A program made the position numbers and the translations under genes. Shown piece after piece: positions 21,501 to 32,539 of a stretch of DNA of 64,000 nucleotides; the stretch's first letter is position 1, and every line of letters starts with the position of its first letter. Origin of the DNA: Lasiodiplodia sp. COLG20. Taxonomy: Eukaryota > Ascomycota > Dothideomycetes > Botryosphaeriales > Botryosphaeriaceae. Under the pieces are notes generated by a model. The model saw nothing but the letters and a program-made list of their open reading frames with translations. It searched no databases and had not been told where the DNA came from. The stretch spans positions 4,278,001-4,342,000 of the forward strand of contig VNWV01000002.1 in assembly GCA_009801085.1 (NCBI GenBank), in the 5' to 3' direction.

Positions 21501-22901
21501 TCCATTGGCAGACGCTTTCCACGTGTTTGTTTGACACATTTGATTGCTTATTCAGGGCGTTTCAGGTTGACCGAGCTTCTTCTTTAGGGTGGATCTTCGC
21601 CAGGCGCTTATGCAAAGAGGCTGGGATAGCTGGAAAATGGCGTCATGTTAACCCCGCTGCAGTCAGGAGGGGTCTTGTTTCACCATATCCGTGTTCTCTT
21701 CTTCTATTTCAAACACGGCTAACGGAGGCCGCTACGCTTTAATGACCCTGCAGAAGCGCTGATCGTTTTTTTCCCTTCGGTTTCCTATTTCCATCTTCGC
21801 CAGCAGTCTCTCGCCGGAGAACAGAACGAGCGCAAAACCTGCAAAGGTTCGCGCGCTTCTCTCCAACAGAACGGCTGTGCCGTTCTATTCTGCCACAGGC
21901 ATGTATCTAGCTAGAACTTTTACCATGAGAGACGAGCCCGAGGTCCTTCACGACACAGAAGACCGCTCACGTAGCACGTTTAATGAATGATAGACTTAAT
22001 ATACTCCTGAATGCTTGTCTCTGTGCGATTTTCCTTGTGGCGGCCGTCTCCTTCCGAATTCTGCATCTTCGGTGCTTCACCCATTTAGATATGCGGGCCG
22101 TTGGAGCACACATACATAATACAGATCAGCGGCTTTGTTTAGCTTGTTTAACCGATGTTCAACAAAAGTACAAGCGGCGCGCACCTGCAAGGGAGCCGCG
22201 TCTTCGCCCGGAATGACGCCAGGGCTGCGATGAACCCCTCCTCTGTGTTACCATGCAAGATGGTCCCTCTTTTGTTATCATTGGTCTATCTCGCCCGCGA
22301 CTTTGGTAGTTTCACTGTAGCTTTGTGAGACCTAACCAACCGATGGTACCGTAAACAACCAGGTCTCAATCACCGACGACGACCGGCGCCCATCCTTCTC
22401 ACACAAACCAACTCGCCCAACCCACGCATTGCGCGTCGCGCCATCGAGCCTTCGGCGCTGCGCTTACCTTCCTTCACTGGCCCGAGTAGGCCTGGATCCA
22501 CCGGGGATTTAGAAGAGCCAATCTCTCGCGTCCATTGCACAACACACCCATACCTACCCCGCCGGAGCGACGACCTCCGCCCGCGATTTTCACACTTTCC
22601 CTTGCGACGGATGAACCGCAACGCAGGCGCCGCCGACCCCAACCCAACACAGCCCCCATCTTCCCGCGAACCGGCGCGCGCGCGCGCCCATCTAGACCGT
22701 CGCGTACGAATCTCGTCCGCCACGCCGGCCCCCGAGAAATCGACCGGAGCCACCAACCACACGCGCCTCATTTGGTCTGCTGACCTCGACGTAAACCGGC
22801 TGCGCCGCGCGCCTTACACAAACGAAGGACCGTACGGACACGTGCGCGTCCACATACACACAAACGCGAAATACAGCCGCATACTACAGCGGCACAGCAC
22901 G
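21501..22901. other. 1.4 kb spacer between YND1 and DAD1
   Basis: No supported gene. The last 300 bases are in phase with the Dad1 frame and lack stops, but their translation resembles UTR-like sequence. The middle (about 21.9-22.3 kb) is AT-richer. Confidence 0.4.
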
Positions 22902-23785
22902 ATGGCCGGCGGTAACGATGGCGGCGGTAATGGCGGGGAGAAGACGTACTTCGAGCAGCAGCGCGAGATGCTGGTCGGCGAAGTCGCGCAGAACCTGGAG
23001 GCTGTGCTGCAGAACATCAACAAGCTGAACCGGAGCTTGGAGGGCATTATCGCCGTAAGTCCCGCCCATGATTCTTCAATATCTGTGCTCTTTGAGACAA
23101 GTTATTTTTTTTTTTTGTTTGTTTTTCGTTTTGTTTTGTTTTTGCCCCTTCTGGTTTTTCCAATCACAAGATGTCTTTCGGTTGCCACGATACCTCCTCG
23201 TGACTTTTTTTAATCTGCCATGAACCGTTTGGTTCTTTGGAGCCTGCTTCTTGTACGCGTCAGACCGAGCCACTACAAAGCAAGCGTGATCACCCGTTCG
23301 GCAGCAGCCGGAAGAGAGCGATACGAGGGCCCTTTCATTGCCCTGGCGGTGCGGCTGAAGTTGTGGTGAAGACTTTAGGGCTGGTGGGGAAACTACCGGG
23401 GAGGCGGTGCATGGCGCTGCGTGAGCAAACAGGGCACCAACATCATCAAGGAAGAAAAAAAAAACCATGTCTTTTGTGGGCCGGTTGCTGCCATGCGGGA
23501 AGCCTGGCTGAAAGTGGAGCACTCAATCGCGTCATACTTCATGCGTTCTTACCTTTTTTTTTTTTTTTTCGCTTGTTTCTAAATATTGATGCCCAAGAAC
23601 TCGGGTGTTCGCGCTAACGCACCTTTGCCGTCAAACAGGTTGGTAACGAATTTGGCTCCGTCGAAGCTTTGTGGTCACAGTTTGAGAATGTCATGGCGAG
23701 AGACCCAAACACTACCGCCGCTGAGGGCCAAGCAGAAGGCGATCATGGTGCAGAAGACACGACCGTCCTACAGGAGAAGCCGTGA
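22902..23785 (+). CDS. DAD1: DASH complex subunit Dad1
   Basis: Two exons of 153 and 147 nt (22902-23054 and 23639-23785), 99 residues. The core [20 protein letters not shown], then [13 protein letters not shown], joined to [20 protein letters not shown], is the diagnostic Dad1 helical hairpin. Dad1 is one of ten DASH/Dam1 subunits that couple kinetochores to spindle microtubules. A Gly-rich N-terminus and an acidic tail flank the core. The frame is open upstream to 22602, but the ATG at 22902 gives the usual Dad1 length. The single intron is 584 nt, about twice the coding length. Confidence 0.93.
23055..23638 (+). other. Unusually long intron of DAD1
   Basis: 584 bases, GTAAGT donor and CAAACAG acceptor, against about 50-130 for most introns in this window. 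It contains two T-rich homopolymer tracts, near 23104-23117 and 23555-23570. No coding exon with known similarity is visible inside. Confidence 0.8.
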
Positions 23786-24444
23786 GGGGGGGGTGGAGAC
23801 ATCATGCTTAAGCTTTAGAATAAGAAGTCAAGGCGGGATGACTTCACACAAATGATACCCAGAATTTCACGCTTTCAGCCACGGAGCCGACTTGTGTGTT
23901 TGCATCGTATTTGTCTAAGAAACGGGGCAGACAGCACGCCCAGGGAGGATTACAGAAGTAATGGAGAAGTGAAATTAAAAGGAAAAACCGCAGAGCATCG
24001 CTGACAGTAAAATCCTCCGGTATAAGGAAACAGGAAATTGGAGGAGAAAATATAATCGAGACCAAGACTACTGGTTACCGTAATAAACGCCGTGATGAAT
24101 GCCTTCCCAAAAGGTTGAAGTGGAAAAAGAGAAGAAAAAAACGACAAGAAAAATAGAGTGAACCGTAAGTATGCATCATGAATCCCCCGATCATAGCAAG
24201 GAAAAGAGATTGCCCTGATTCTCTCGAAAAGTGAAAGAATCCGAGCCGCCATCTCGAGTTTCATGACCATCGTCCGTTGCTCATCAGTTCAGTGTCCCGG
24301 TTCCCATACCAATAGAAATCCAGCCGGCCTCGTGATCTCCCGCCCAGCGTTCGTTCATCGCGGTCATACCCTCTCGTGCATACGTGTACGGTGAAACAAG
24401 TTGAATCGTAAACGCTCATGTGTGTAAGGGCTTGCGTATCAAAT
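23786..24444. other. Convergent spacer between DAD1 and RHO4
   Basis: Shared 3' region of two converging genes, AT-rich with purine tracts around 24.1 kb. No gene seen. Confidence 0.5.
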
Positions 24445-25380
24445 TTAGAGGATCTTGCACCTGCTCTTCTTCGGTTTCCGGTAGGTGGGTTGGGTGGAGT
24501 TGTTGGCGCCTTCTCTGCTGGCGGGTTTCCACTCGTCGCCGACGGCCATGGTGACGGCGGCGTCGAAGATGTCGTCAACGCCGTCCATTTCCTTACTGCT
24601 GCACTCCATGTAGGTCGCATTCATCTTCTGGGCAACGGCGCGGCCCTGGTCCGGGGTTACGGGAGTCAGGCCTTGGGTCTTGAGCAGCTCGATGCAGGTT
24701 CTCTTGTGGCGGAGATCGGACTTGAGGCCCAGGAGGATGATGGGAGTTGTGGGACAAAAGTGGAGAACCTCGGGGTACCACTGCGTTTGGCGATCAGTCC
24801 ATGTGCGCTAGCGAGCTGCATAGGTGGCCGGTTCTTACCTTGTCCATGACATTCTCGAGCGAGTTGGGGCAGTCGATGGCGAAGCAGACGAAGAGCAGGT
24901 CGGTCTCGGGGTATGATAGCGGGCGCAGACGGTCGTACTCCTCCTGGCCGGCCGTGTCCCACAGGGCCAGCTCCACCATCTTGCCGGTGGGCGGATGGGG
25001 AGTGTGGGTGATGTAGTTCTCGAAGACGGTAGGCACATATTTCTGAGGGTGTTAGCGGGCGGGCTGTGGGCGCGGGCGCGCACACGCGAACTCACCTCGG
25101 GGAAGTAGCCCTGGCTGTAGCTGATCAGGAGACAGGTCTTGCCGCAGCCGCCATCGCCGACAACGACCAGCTTCTTGGACCATGCTGGAGGCTCGGTGAC
25201 ATTGGTGCCGATGGAGCCGCCGCCGCTGCGGGCGGACAGGTTGGAGCCGACAGTGCCATTGCTATTCCGATGGCTCTGGGCGCGGTTGGGGCGACGCGGG
25301 GCGGAAACGGGGGCGGCGGGCAGCTTCTCCGAGTTCTTGCGACGGAGGTAGTCGTAGTTCTGGGTGGCCTGGACCGCCAT
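24445..25380 (-). CDS. RHO4: Rho-family GTPase Rho4
   Basis: Three exons: 25380-25096, 25042-24839 and 24780-24445, giving 274 residues. An N-terminal extension of about 65 residues precedes the G domain, typical of Rho4. G1 is GDGGCGKT (75-82), switch I contains YVPTVFENY, switch II is [17 protein letters not shown]4 is LKSD in place of the Ras-type NKxD, and G5 is ECSSKEM. The protein ends in CKIL, a CaaX box ending in Leu, predicting geranylgeranylation and membrane attachment. In filamentous fungi Rho4 acts with formin and septation proteins at septa and in cell-wall integrity. The promoter is shared or adjacent with the divergent phosphatase gene. Confidence 0.94.
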
Positions 25381-26262
25381 GGTGGTGGTTGATGGTGCAG
25401 GCAGGCCGGTTGCGGGCAGGGTGGAGGTGGCGGCGCGACGGTGCGTGGGTAGCGCGGCGAGGGTTGGGGTCGACTAAGCGGGCGCTGGGGCGGTATGAAT
25501 ATGGACAGCGAAGAGTTAAGAACGGAGCACGCGCGTGGTGGAGATTGTTGATGGTGGGAGGGATGTCTCAGCGGCGCGGTCGAATGGGCGATGCGCAGCT
25601 ATGTAGGGCGGGTGGGCCTGGCAGACCGGGCAGGCCTGGCGTTAGGGCGTGGTGTTGACCTTGGCGTCGGCCCAGCAACACTCGCGTCCGCCTTGCCCGC
25701 AGCCTGCACGCTGCACACAAGCCGCAGAGCCCCCACACCGCACCGGCCGATGACGCGCCCTTGACAGGCCGCCGCAACCGTCGCGGCGCGCAGCCAGGCG
25801 CTGAGGCAGGCGGCGAGCATTCGTGCCCAGCAGCGTGCCCAGCAGCGTGGAGAGGCGTCCGTGCTGGCGAATACGTCACGGCTCGACACCGCTCCCATGG
25901 GGCCATGCGATGCGCAGTAGGGGATGCGCCCCTGCAGGGCCGGCACTGGCAGCGGCCATGCGCCCCTGAATCGATCGCAGCACAGGCTGCGCGAGGAGGC
26001 TGGACGCGGTGGGCTCGAGGCCGCCGGCCAGCACATCGGCGAATCGGCAGGCGTGCGCGCGCGCGCTGAGCCCCCCCACACCGCCCGGACATGACGCGGG
26101 AGATCGCTCGACACCTCAATCTCGACGTCCGCCCAAGAGTCACTCGCCCTCGCTGCCCCACCCCGTCCACGCCTGACCTATATGTCCAGCCCTGCGCATG
26201 GCGCAGTCGAGAGCCGGCCGACCTCCCTCACGCGCGCTAGGGCTGCCTCCCCGACCGCGGCC
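25381..26262. promoter_or_regulatory. Divergent region between RHO4 and the LCB3-like gene
   Basis: 882 GC-rich bases between two divergent genes. A short imperfect duplication (GTGCCCAGCAGC twice in tandem) lies near 25826-25850. Long open frames here are compositional and lack domains. Confidence 0.4.
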
Positions 26263-28195
26263 ATGGCCACCCGCGAAGAGCCGCCCCGTTATGACGCCGG
26301 CAACCGGACCCTCGACCATTGTGCGCCTGCGAGCCCGTTGCTGCCTTGGAACGCCCGCCGCGCTGACTCGATCCAGATCAATCCAAGCTGCCCTCGTGGC
26401 GCTACCGCCTGCGCTGCGCGCTGATTCCCGTCGTGCGCTGGGAGACGCCCTATCTGGCCTACATGCAAGATGCCCTGCGCACGCCCGCCCTGGACTCCTA
26501 CTTTGCCTTTACGGCTAACCTGGGGACCCACACCTTCTTCATGATCATGCTCCCCATCCTCTTCTGGTGTGGCTACACCAACCTTGGAAAAGCGTAGGTC
26601 CACGTGCGCAACCGCTCTGGTTTTGTCTCTTTCCCTTTTCTGCCCAACAAGTGCCCGCCGCTGACAGCACCCCCGTCTGGAAGAATGGTCCACGTTCTAG
26701 CCTCAGGTGTTTTCTGGAGTGGCTTCGTCAAGGATATGCTCTGCCTTCCGCGCCCGCTCTCCCCGCCGCTGCACCGCATTACCATGTCCGGTTCCGCGGC
26801 CCTGGAGTACGGTTTCCCCTCCACCCACTCGACCAATGCCGTCTCCGTCGCCGTGTATGCCATTCACATGCTGCATTCGAGTGGAGAGACGTCCGACTCC
26901 ACCGCTCACGCGGCCATGCAGGCCGCACTTTACTTCTATGCTGCCTCGATTGTGTTTGGCCGCCTTTACTGCGGCATGCATGGCTTCCTTGATGTCATTA
27001 TAGGCACCCTCTTGGGAGCCCTGCTTGCCGCCGTGGAAATCATCTTCGGCAATTCCTTTGATCACTGGGTTTGCCAGGACAGCTTCTCCGCCCCGCTGAT
27101 CGTCACGCTCGTGATTCTTGTTCTCGTCCGCATCCACCCGGAGCCTGCAGATGACTGCCCGTGTTTTGACGACAGTGTGTGCTTCGCCGGCGTCGTCATT
27201 GGTTGCGAGATTGGAGTGTGGCATTTCTCAAAGACGCGTTTTGCTTACGATGACCCGGTTCCCGGAACCGTTGCGTTCAGTCTGCACCAATTAGGGTGGC
27301 TCAAGGCCGTTCTCCGCATCGTTCTTGGCGTCTTCATCATCTTCGCCTGGAGAGCAACCATGAAACCGCTACTGCTAAGATTTCTCCCGCCTTTGTTCAG
27401 GATTCTGGAACGTCTCAGGATGAATCTCCCGCGCAAATTCTTCCTGCAGGCATCGTGAGTTTCATCTTCCCGTAAACATTGTGGACGTAGCATACTGACG
27501 TCTCGAAGTCAATACTCGAGCATTGCTAACTTACGCGACGACGACCATGTCATTCCTTCCGCATCTGAGATCCCTGCTAAGCTGAACTATCTCCGCCATC
27601 CCCGCAAGCGCACCGTCTCCATTGGTCCCCAATCTATGGCCGATGCCTACGAGACTCTTGCATATCGCCATCAGCGAAGGCGAGAGAGCCTTAATTCTCA
27701 AGAAGGCGAACGTCCTAAGAGTCCGTTGAGGGCCAAAGACGAGAGCTACCTCGTAGCCGAACCCAAGGATGCTGCTACATCCACCTCGTCGAGCACACTC
27801 GGTACTCCGGCTGGTGCCAACCTTCTGCCAACTCCAATTTCCTCTCGAGTGCATTCCTATGAGCAGATGATGGGCGCTGGAAGCCCACCTGAAACTGCTG
27901 CTACAAGCCCTATTACCCCTGCCGAAAGTGATCCCGGTGTGGGATCTCCACCGGATCAGTTGTTGGACATGATGCAGGAGGTGGAAGAGAATGAGGACAG
28001 GGAGATCTTTTCAAAGCTAGAGAGGCCGCGGGTGCGGTATGATGTTGAGGTCGTGACGAAGCTCATTGTTTATTCCGGTGAGCGTCGTTTATTTCCGTTT
28101 TGAACTCTTCAACTGACAGTATCCCAGGAATCGCATGGCTCGCGGTTGAAGGCAACCCGCTACTTTTCGAGTACTGTGGACTCGGAATGAGATAG
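26263..28195 (+). CDS. LCB3: Long-chain sphingoid base 1-phosphate phosphatase (Lcb3-type, PAP2 family)
   Basis: Five exons: 26263-26320, 26377-26593, 26684-27454, 27509-28077 and 28128-28195, giving 560 residues. The type 2 phosphatidic-acid phosphatase signature is complete: K107 to R114-P115 (KDMLCLPRP), PSTH at 137-140 and GRLYCGMH with His191. Several hydrophobic helices surround these, and a Ser/Pro-rich cytosolic region fills the C-terminal third before a final hydrophobic stretch (LIVYSGIAWLAVEG). Lcb3-type enzymes dephosphorylate dihydrosphingosine- and phytosphingosine-1-phosphate in the ER, recycling long-chain bases into ceramide. The first join gives TLDHYQSKLPSWRYRLR, matching the conserved N-terminus of the family. 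An upstream in-frame ATG at 26182 is possible; I prefer 26263, which sits in a CCATGG context. Confidence 0.9.
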
Positions 28196-29169
28196 CGTGG
28201 GCGATGCCCACACAAGGTAGCCCGGGGTAAAACAACCCGGCTGGTGGATGTAAATGGCTGTATAGGAAGCGGAAAAGCAAAACTTGGAGATACCAGTAGA
28301 TGAGGAGTGAACGGTTTTTGTAAAAGAGATACCTCAGAATGCGGCTTCATGGATAGAGTTCTCTGTCCAGATAATTAGGCGGTGGCTGTTCTCAATCAAC
28401 GCGGATTGGATAACCTCCTTCAAACGGCGCAAGGACGCCAAATTCACTTATTTTCATCATTGAGCACAGTCTGGCCAGTTGAAGGCTCTTATGCACAGGG
28501 AGCCGTTCGTAATTCGTACAGTTCAACACCTAGAAGAATGTTTAACCCATTGCATCTACTTCTAGGCGGTAAGCAAGTTGCTTATGCTTTAAGATGATCG
28601 AATGAGTCTTACGGGACGGCTATGATAATGCAATATTTCTTTCATCCCAAGCAGTTCTTATGATAATATTGAGAGTCATCACATCCCAAGCTGAAAATTC
28701 AATAAAATCCAGAACGGAGCATCCAGTGGTCGGCAAACGATGCTGAATTATTATGTTGGCAGCAGGACTTAATGTCCTCATTTTAACGTGGGTTTGATAG
28801 AAACAGCATTAGACATGTGGTTGGCAGTTCCGTGGGAAGTGGAGGTCGCAGATCTCGGGAATTATTCCGTCTTAAGTTGGAGTCATGGGGATAATAAAAA
28901 CGATTTCCCCCCATCTTGCGCATGGACTGCTGTGGTATCGGAACAACTGTTATATTTTAAATTCCGGTGAGAAAACAGATAAGAGAAAAGTAAAGACTCC
29001 GAAGTCAAATAAAGCAATTGGCAGAAATAACCACGGCGTTAAACATGGTGCTACAAAATTTCCTGCTTCAAACAAGCAGCATGTGGTGAGTGTTGTTTGA
29101 TATCATGGCATCATAATAATACAATTGCGGTCATAAAAGCTGAAAATGTCCTAATCCACACGGCCAAAA
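28196..29169. other. AT-richer spacer between LCB3-like gene and a hydrophilic protein gene
   Basis: Nearly 1 kb of lower-GC DNA with no gene, inverted repeat or transposon domain that I can recognise. Frequent stops occur in all frames. Confidence 0.4.
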
Positions 29170-29583
29170 TCATTTCGCGTCACCCGGGGCGTCGCCGGCG
29201 CCCTCGCCGGGCGCAGCCAGCCGGCTGAAGTCCTCCTTGTGCTGGGCGAGCTTGGTGTCCCTGGAGTGGCCGTGGCCGCCGGGGGCGTGGCGCGTCTCGT
29301 CGAAGTCCAGGCGCTTGGACTCGATGCTGGCCGGCAGCGCATCGCCCGTGCCCGTCGTCACCTCGCCCGTCATGCCAGCGTCACGGGCGCTGCGGGCGGC
29401 GTCGAGCGCGCCGCCAGCCGAGGCCTGGTCCGGCCGGCTGCCGAGCGGGTTGGCCGTGGGCGCGGCGTCGCGGAGCTGGTCTGGGTCCGGGACGGAGGGG
29501 ATCGTGTTCTGAATGCCGGCATCGCCGGGGATCTTGGTGCCCTTGGCGGCCATGTCAGAGAGGTTACCGCCGGTGTGAGACAT
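29170..29583 (-). CDS. Small hydrophilic protein of unknown function
   Basis: Single exon, 137 residues, no membrane segment or signal peptide. It is rich in Gly, Ala, Asp, Lys and Pro, and there is no Cys or Trp. The order MSHTGGNLSDMAAKGTKIPG, then ARSARDAGMTGEV, then KRLDFDETRHAPGGHGHSRD suggests a disordered, highly soluble protein. It resembles small fungal hydrophilic or LEA-like stress proteins in composition only; I cannot assign a family. The frame is strongly coding in composition (third positions almost all G or C), unlike the AT-richer flanks. It is divergent from MZT1. Confidence 0.6.
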   Translation of the reverse strand: MSHTGGNLSDMAAKGTKIPGDAGIQNTIPSVPDPDQLRDAAPTANPLGSRPDQASAGGALDAARSARDAGMTGEVTTGTGDALPASIESKRLDFDETRHAPGGHGHSRDTKLAQHKEDFSRLAAPGEGAGDAPGDAK

Positions 29584-30086
29584 GGCGAGTTGTGTCGTGG
29601 CGCGAAAAGATGAATTGAGGTGATGGGTTCGAAGTGTTGAGTTTGTGGAAGCTTCAAGGAGCGATGGCTGGAGGATGGAGGAATCATGGAACTAAGGACG
29701 CAAGGGAAGCCATTTGTACTCTGTCGTCCGATGATCCTGTAGCTACGAAGTGATGTCATTCATAGCTCAATCGTCTGGTTGTGACGACGGCGGGGAAAAA
29801 GCGATAGATGGTTGATGTCATGATGAGGCTAGATCGCGGCTAGCTATGGTGTTTGCGCCGCCTGCCTACCCGGCGGCCGGCTCAATCCCGGCATCTCCGA
29901 CGCTGATTGCACCCTTCCCAACGCCGGTCGCCGTCGCGACCAGACGCGTCTCCCCTCGCTCGCAGCCCAAGTGAACGCTAGCTGGTCAACATTCGCAACA
30001 GCCAGGCTCCACAACTCGCTCCTCCCGGCAAGCAGACGTGACACACCTTCAGTCCCTTCCGTCTGCTCTAGTATTATTCTTTCAAA
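29584..30086. promoter_or_regulatory. Divergent region between hydrophilic-protein gene and MZT1
   Basis: 503 bases between two divergent start codons. No element assigned. Confidence 0.4.
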
Positions 30087-30453
30087 ATGCCGCCGCAAGA
30101 GGTCGACAAGCGCCAGGCCGCCCGTGAAGTCATCGACATCCTGCATGAAATTGCAACACTCCTCGTATGGCCGCTCCACTCATGGCTTCCACCTACAATG
30201 CTGACTCGCCTCTCAGAACACCAACCTCAACCGCACTCAGCTCTCCTTCTGCGTCTCGCTGATCGAGAATGGCGTCAATCCCGAAGCTCTCGCCGTACGC
30301 TCAGGCCTCACCCCAGAATCTTTTCTTTTAGGTGTAGGGGACCTATGCTGACACCAAGTGCCCCACCATTCGTAGAATGTCATCAGGGACCTTCGCGAGC
30401 AGTATCCCGAACCGCTTGAGCCGGAGCTTGGCGATGAGGAAGGCGATGCTTGA
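30087..30453 (+). CDS. MZT1: Mitotic-spindle organizing protein 1 (MOZART1, gamma-tubulin complex)
   Basis: Three exons, 30087-30164, 30217-30294 and 30376-30453, giving 77 residues. The protein reads REVIDILHEIATLLNTNLNR, then TQLSFCVSLIENGVNPEALA, then NVIRDL, which covers the three-helix MOZART1 core, followed by an acidic tail (EPLEPELGDEEGDA). Mzt1 binds the N-termini of gamma-tubulin complex proteins and is needed to recruit the complex to spindle pole bodies and start microtubules. The gene is easy to miss because each exon is short and in a different frame. All three exons are exactly 78 nt, 26 codons each. Confidence 0.93.
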
Positions 30454-31459
30454 GCATTTCACCCAAGCCATACGCTCCATGATGGGAGGACTTCGTTTGT
30501 TTATTTGTGATACCCAAAGTTGGCCCAGAGTAGATCTCACCAAATGACGTTTAAAACAAATATTGTTGAGGCTCGAAGATCACACGTGGGGAGGAAGACA
30601 TGCAGACTTTGCGTGAATAACCCTCTTCGGGTTGAATTGCAATACCGTGGCCAGGTTAGCAACGGAAATGGTGCGGCGATTCGTCGGTACAGAGAGACCA
30701 AGATTGAGGGTAAGAGATGTAATCTCGCACCCAAGGGCATTCTAACGGTAGGGGAGGGGAGAAGCACTATTGTCATGATGCAAAGGCGGCCTTTGTCATT
30801 TTCACTTGAAATGTGCCGAAGCGGCTGGCAATCACGCTATGTGTAATAGTTGCTAAATCTCTGCTTTCAAGTCATCACATTTCATCATAGGGAAATGGAC
30901 GCTTGCGTCGGTACATGTTCTTATCCAATTTTGAGGAGGCACCAACACCCCGAAAGAGCTTCTCAAGCCTTGTTGAGAGCGAAATGACAATAAATGCATT
31001 AATAGGAAACAAGTACGGAGCATAAACCCTTTTTCCACGGCCCTCGATACCCCACTCGGTGCCGTGCTATCGCTTTTGAATATGCCCATCGCATCCTTTC
31101 ACCAAGTAAAGATCGATGTCATGCGAACTTGTTCCCAGAGCTAATTGATTACAACAGGTGAAGAGCAAAACCGATAAGGAAAGACAAACGAAAAAGTGTC
31201 GGGATAACTCCGCGAACGCTGGTATCATTACTTACCCACCCATTCCATGCCTTTTTTAAACTCCTGCCGAGAAATCGGAAACGATGAGAACGCCTGTGTA
31301 AGGAACAAAGCTTTAAACGAAAGGGATGACCTGTTCTCCCCCGAAATTGCCGTTAAATGGTTGAGAGTCTCTGCTGCTTCAAGAGGAGAATCAGGGTGTG
31401 ATGTGATGGTGCACAGACCCTCAGCCCCAACGCTGATGAAGCATGTGATAGAAAAGAGA
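30454..31459. other. Convergent spacer between MZT1 and the 2EXR-like gene
   Basis: About 1 kb of AT-richer DNA. It holds the 3' ends of the flanking genes; nothing else recognised. Confidence 0.45.
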
Positions 31460-32539
31460 TCAGAGCCACCAACCGGTGAAGCTCAAAAACGTATCCATGG
31501 CCAGTTTGATGTCGGAGCCGCGCAGTTGGCTGCATCCTTTCTTCTCCCACAAGTCCTTGGTGATGCCCTCCAAGGCTACTTTAGCCTCCAAGGCTGCCGA
31601 CTTAGGCCCATCGCACGCAAGAACCTCAACCTTTCCGAACTTAAACTTTTCGCTCAAATCGATGGCGAAGGTGGCGTAGCCGTAAGCACCTTTGTCGGTG
31701 TTTTCGACGAGATAGCCATCCGGGCCGTAGATCATTGGCTTCGCGAACATGGAGCCACGGACGCTCACGCGGAGCAGGCGCAGCGCGTTGGCCGACGCGT
31801 CATCCAGAGAGGAGATCCAGGAGACGAACGAGTCATAAAAGTCTCGATACTCCAGCTTGATCAGCCAGGTATTGGAGCTGTAGTAGAGCTCGAGCGTCTC
31901 GGACCGGATGAGCCGGCAGATGGCGGCGAGCGGATGCTGCTTCCTGTTCTTGAAGATGGACAGGCAGTAGATGAGCGGCTGTCGATTGGTGATGTAGGGG
32001 ATGTGCTGGTAGATCATGCGGCGGATTTCGGGCGGCAGCGTCAGGAGGGTTGGGCCGCCCGAAGCGTCAGTCAGGCTGGGGATGCTGCTTCCAAAGTGGT
32101 CGTCGGTGATGGTCCCAGACTCAGTGCAGATGGCGTGACCGGGGGCTGCCAACGCCTGCAGGCGGTGTTGGGCGGGCGCGGCGTGGAAAGCTTCGAGGGA
32201 AAGCAGAGGCTGGGACAGCAAGGGCAGGTTCGTCCTCATGGGATGCTGGTCCTGGGCAGAGCGCGAGTCCGTCTCGGCGGGAATGGGTGGGTCGACCGAG
32301 ACGCTGCTCATGGGCGGCACGACATAGTCGCTCTTGAGGTTGAGCGACGACAGCGGACCTTGGGCGGGCCGCTCGTCCTGGAGGTGGCCGGCGTCGGCAG
32401 CAGGCTGGTGGTGGTGACTGCATGCTCGTCGCTCGGCGCAATCGCGTGACGGGGACGAGGGTGCACTCTTGTCAGGCTGCGGCCAGGCGAAGGCGACGCC
32501 CGGCTCTATGGATCGGCGTCGCTGGATGTTGCTGGACAT
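31460..32539 (-). CDS. 2EXR/F-box-like domain protein of unknown function
   Basis: Single exon, 359 residues from the ATG giving MSSNIQRRRSIEPGVAFAWP. The first 165 residues are low-complexity. From Leu168 the motif LTLPPEIRRMIYQHIPYITN begins a domain like the fungal 2EXR or F-box-like fold, followed by AICRLIRSETLELYYSSNTW, the usual second half of these domains. The remainder (FAIDLSEKFKFGKVEVLAC and onward) continues the alpha/beta pattern. Such proteins form large, mostly unstudied families in filamentous ascomycetes; no partner or substrate can be inferred. The frame is open upstream to 32938, but that part looks like promoter DNA. Confidence 0.7.
   Translation of the reverse strand: MSSNIQRRRSIEPGVAFAWPQPDKSAPSSPSRDCAERRACSHHHQPAADAGHLQDERPAQGPLSSLNLKSDYVVPPMSSVSVDPPIPAETDSRSAQDQHPMRTNLPLLSQPLLSLEAFHAAPAQHRLQALAAPGHAICTESGTITDDHFGSSIPSLTDASGGPTLLTLPPEIRRMIYQHIPYITNRQPLIYCLSIFKNRKQHPLAAICRLIRSETLELYYSSNTWLIKLEYRDFYDSFVSWISSLDDASANALRLLRVSVRGSMFAKPMIYGPDGYLVENTDKGAYGYATFAIDLSEKFKFGKVEVLACDGPKSAALEAKVALEGITKDLWEKKGCSQLRGSDIKLAMDTFLSFTGWWL

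Noticed and set aside
22602..22901. 100-residue upstream extension of Dad1
   Set aside because: The Dad1 family starts shortly before YFEQQRE. The extension is Arg/Pro/His-rich, without similarity, and probably 5' UTR.
31247..32449. 400-codon plus-strand frame antisense to the 2EXR-like gene
   Set aside because: The opposite frame carries the recognisable LPPEIRRMIY domain; this one has none.
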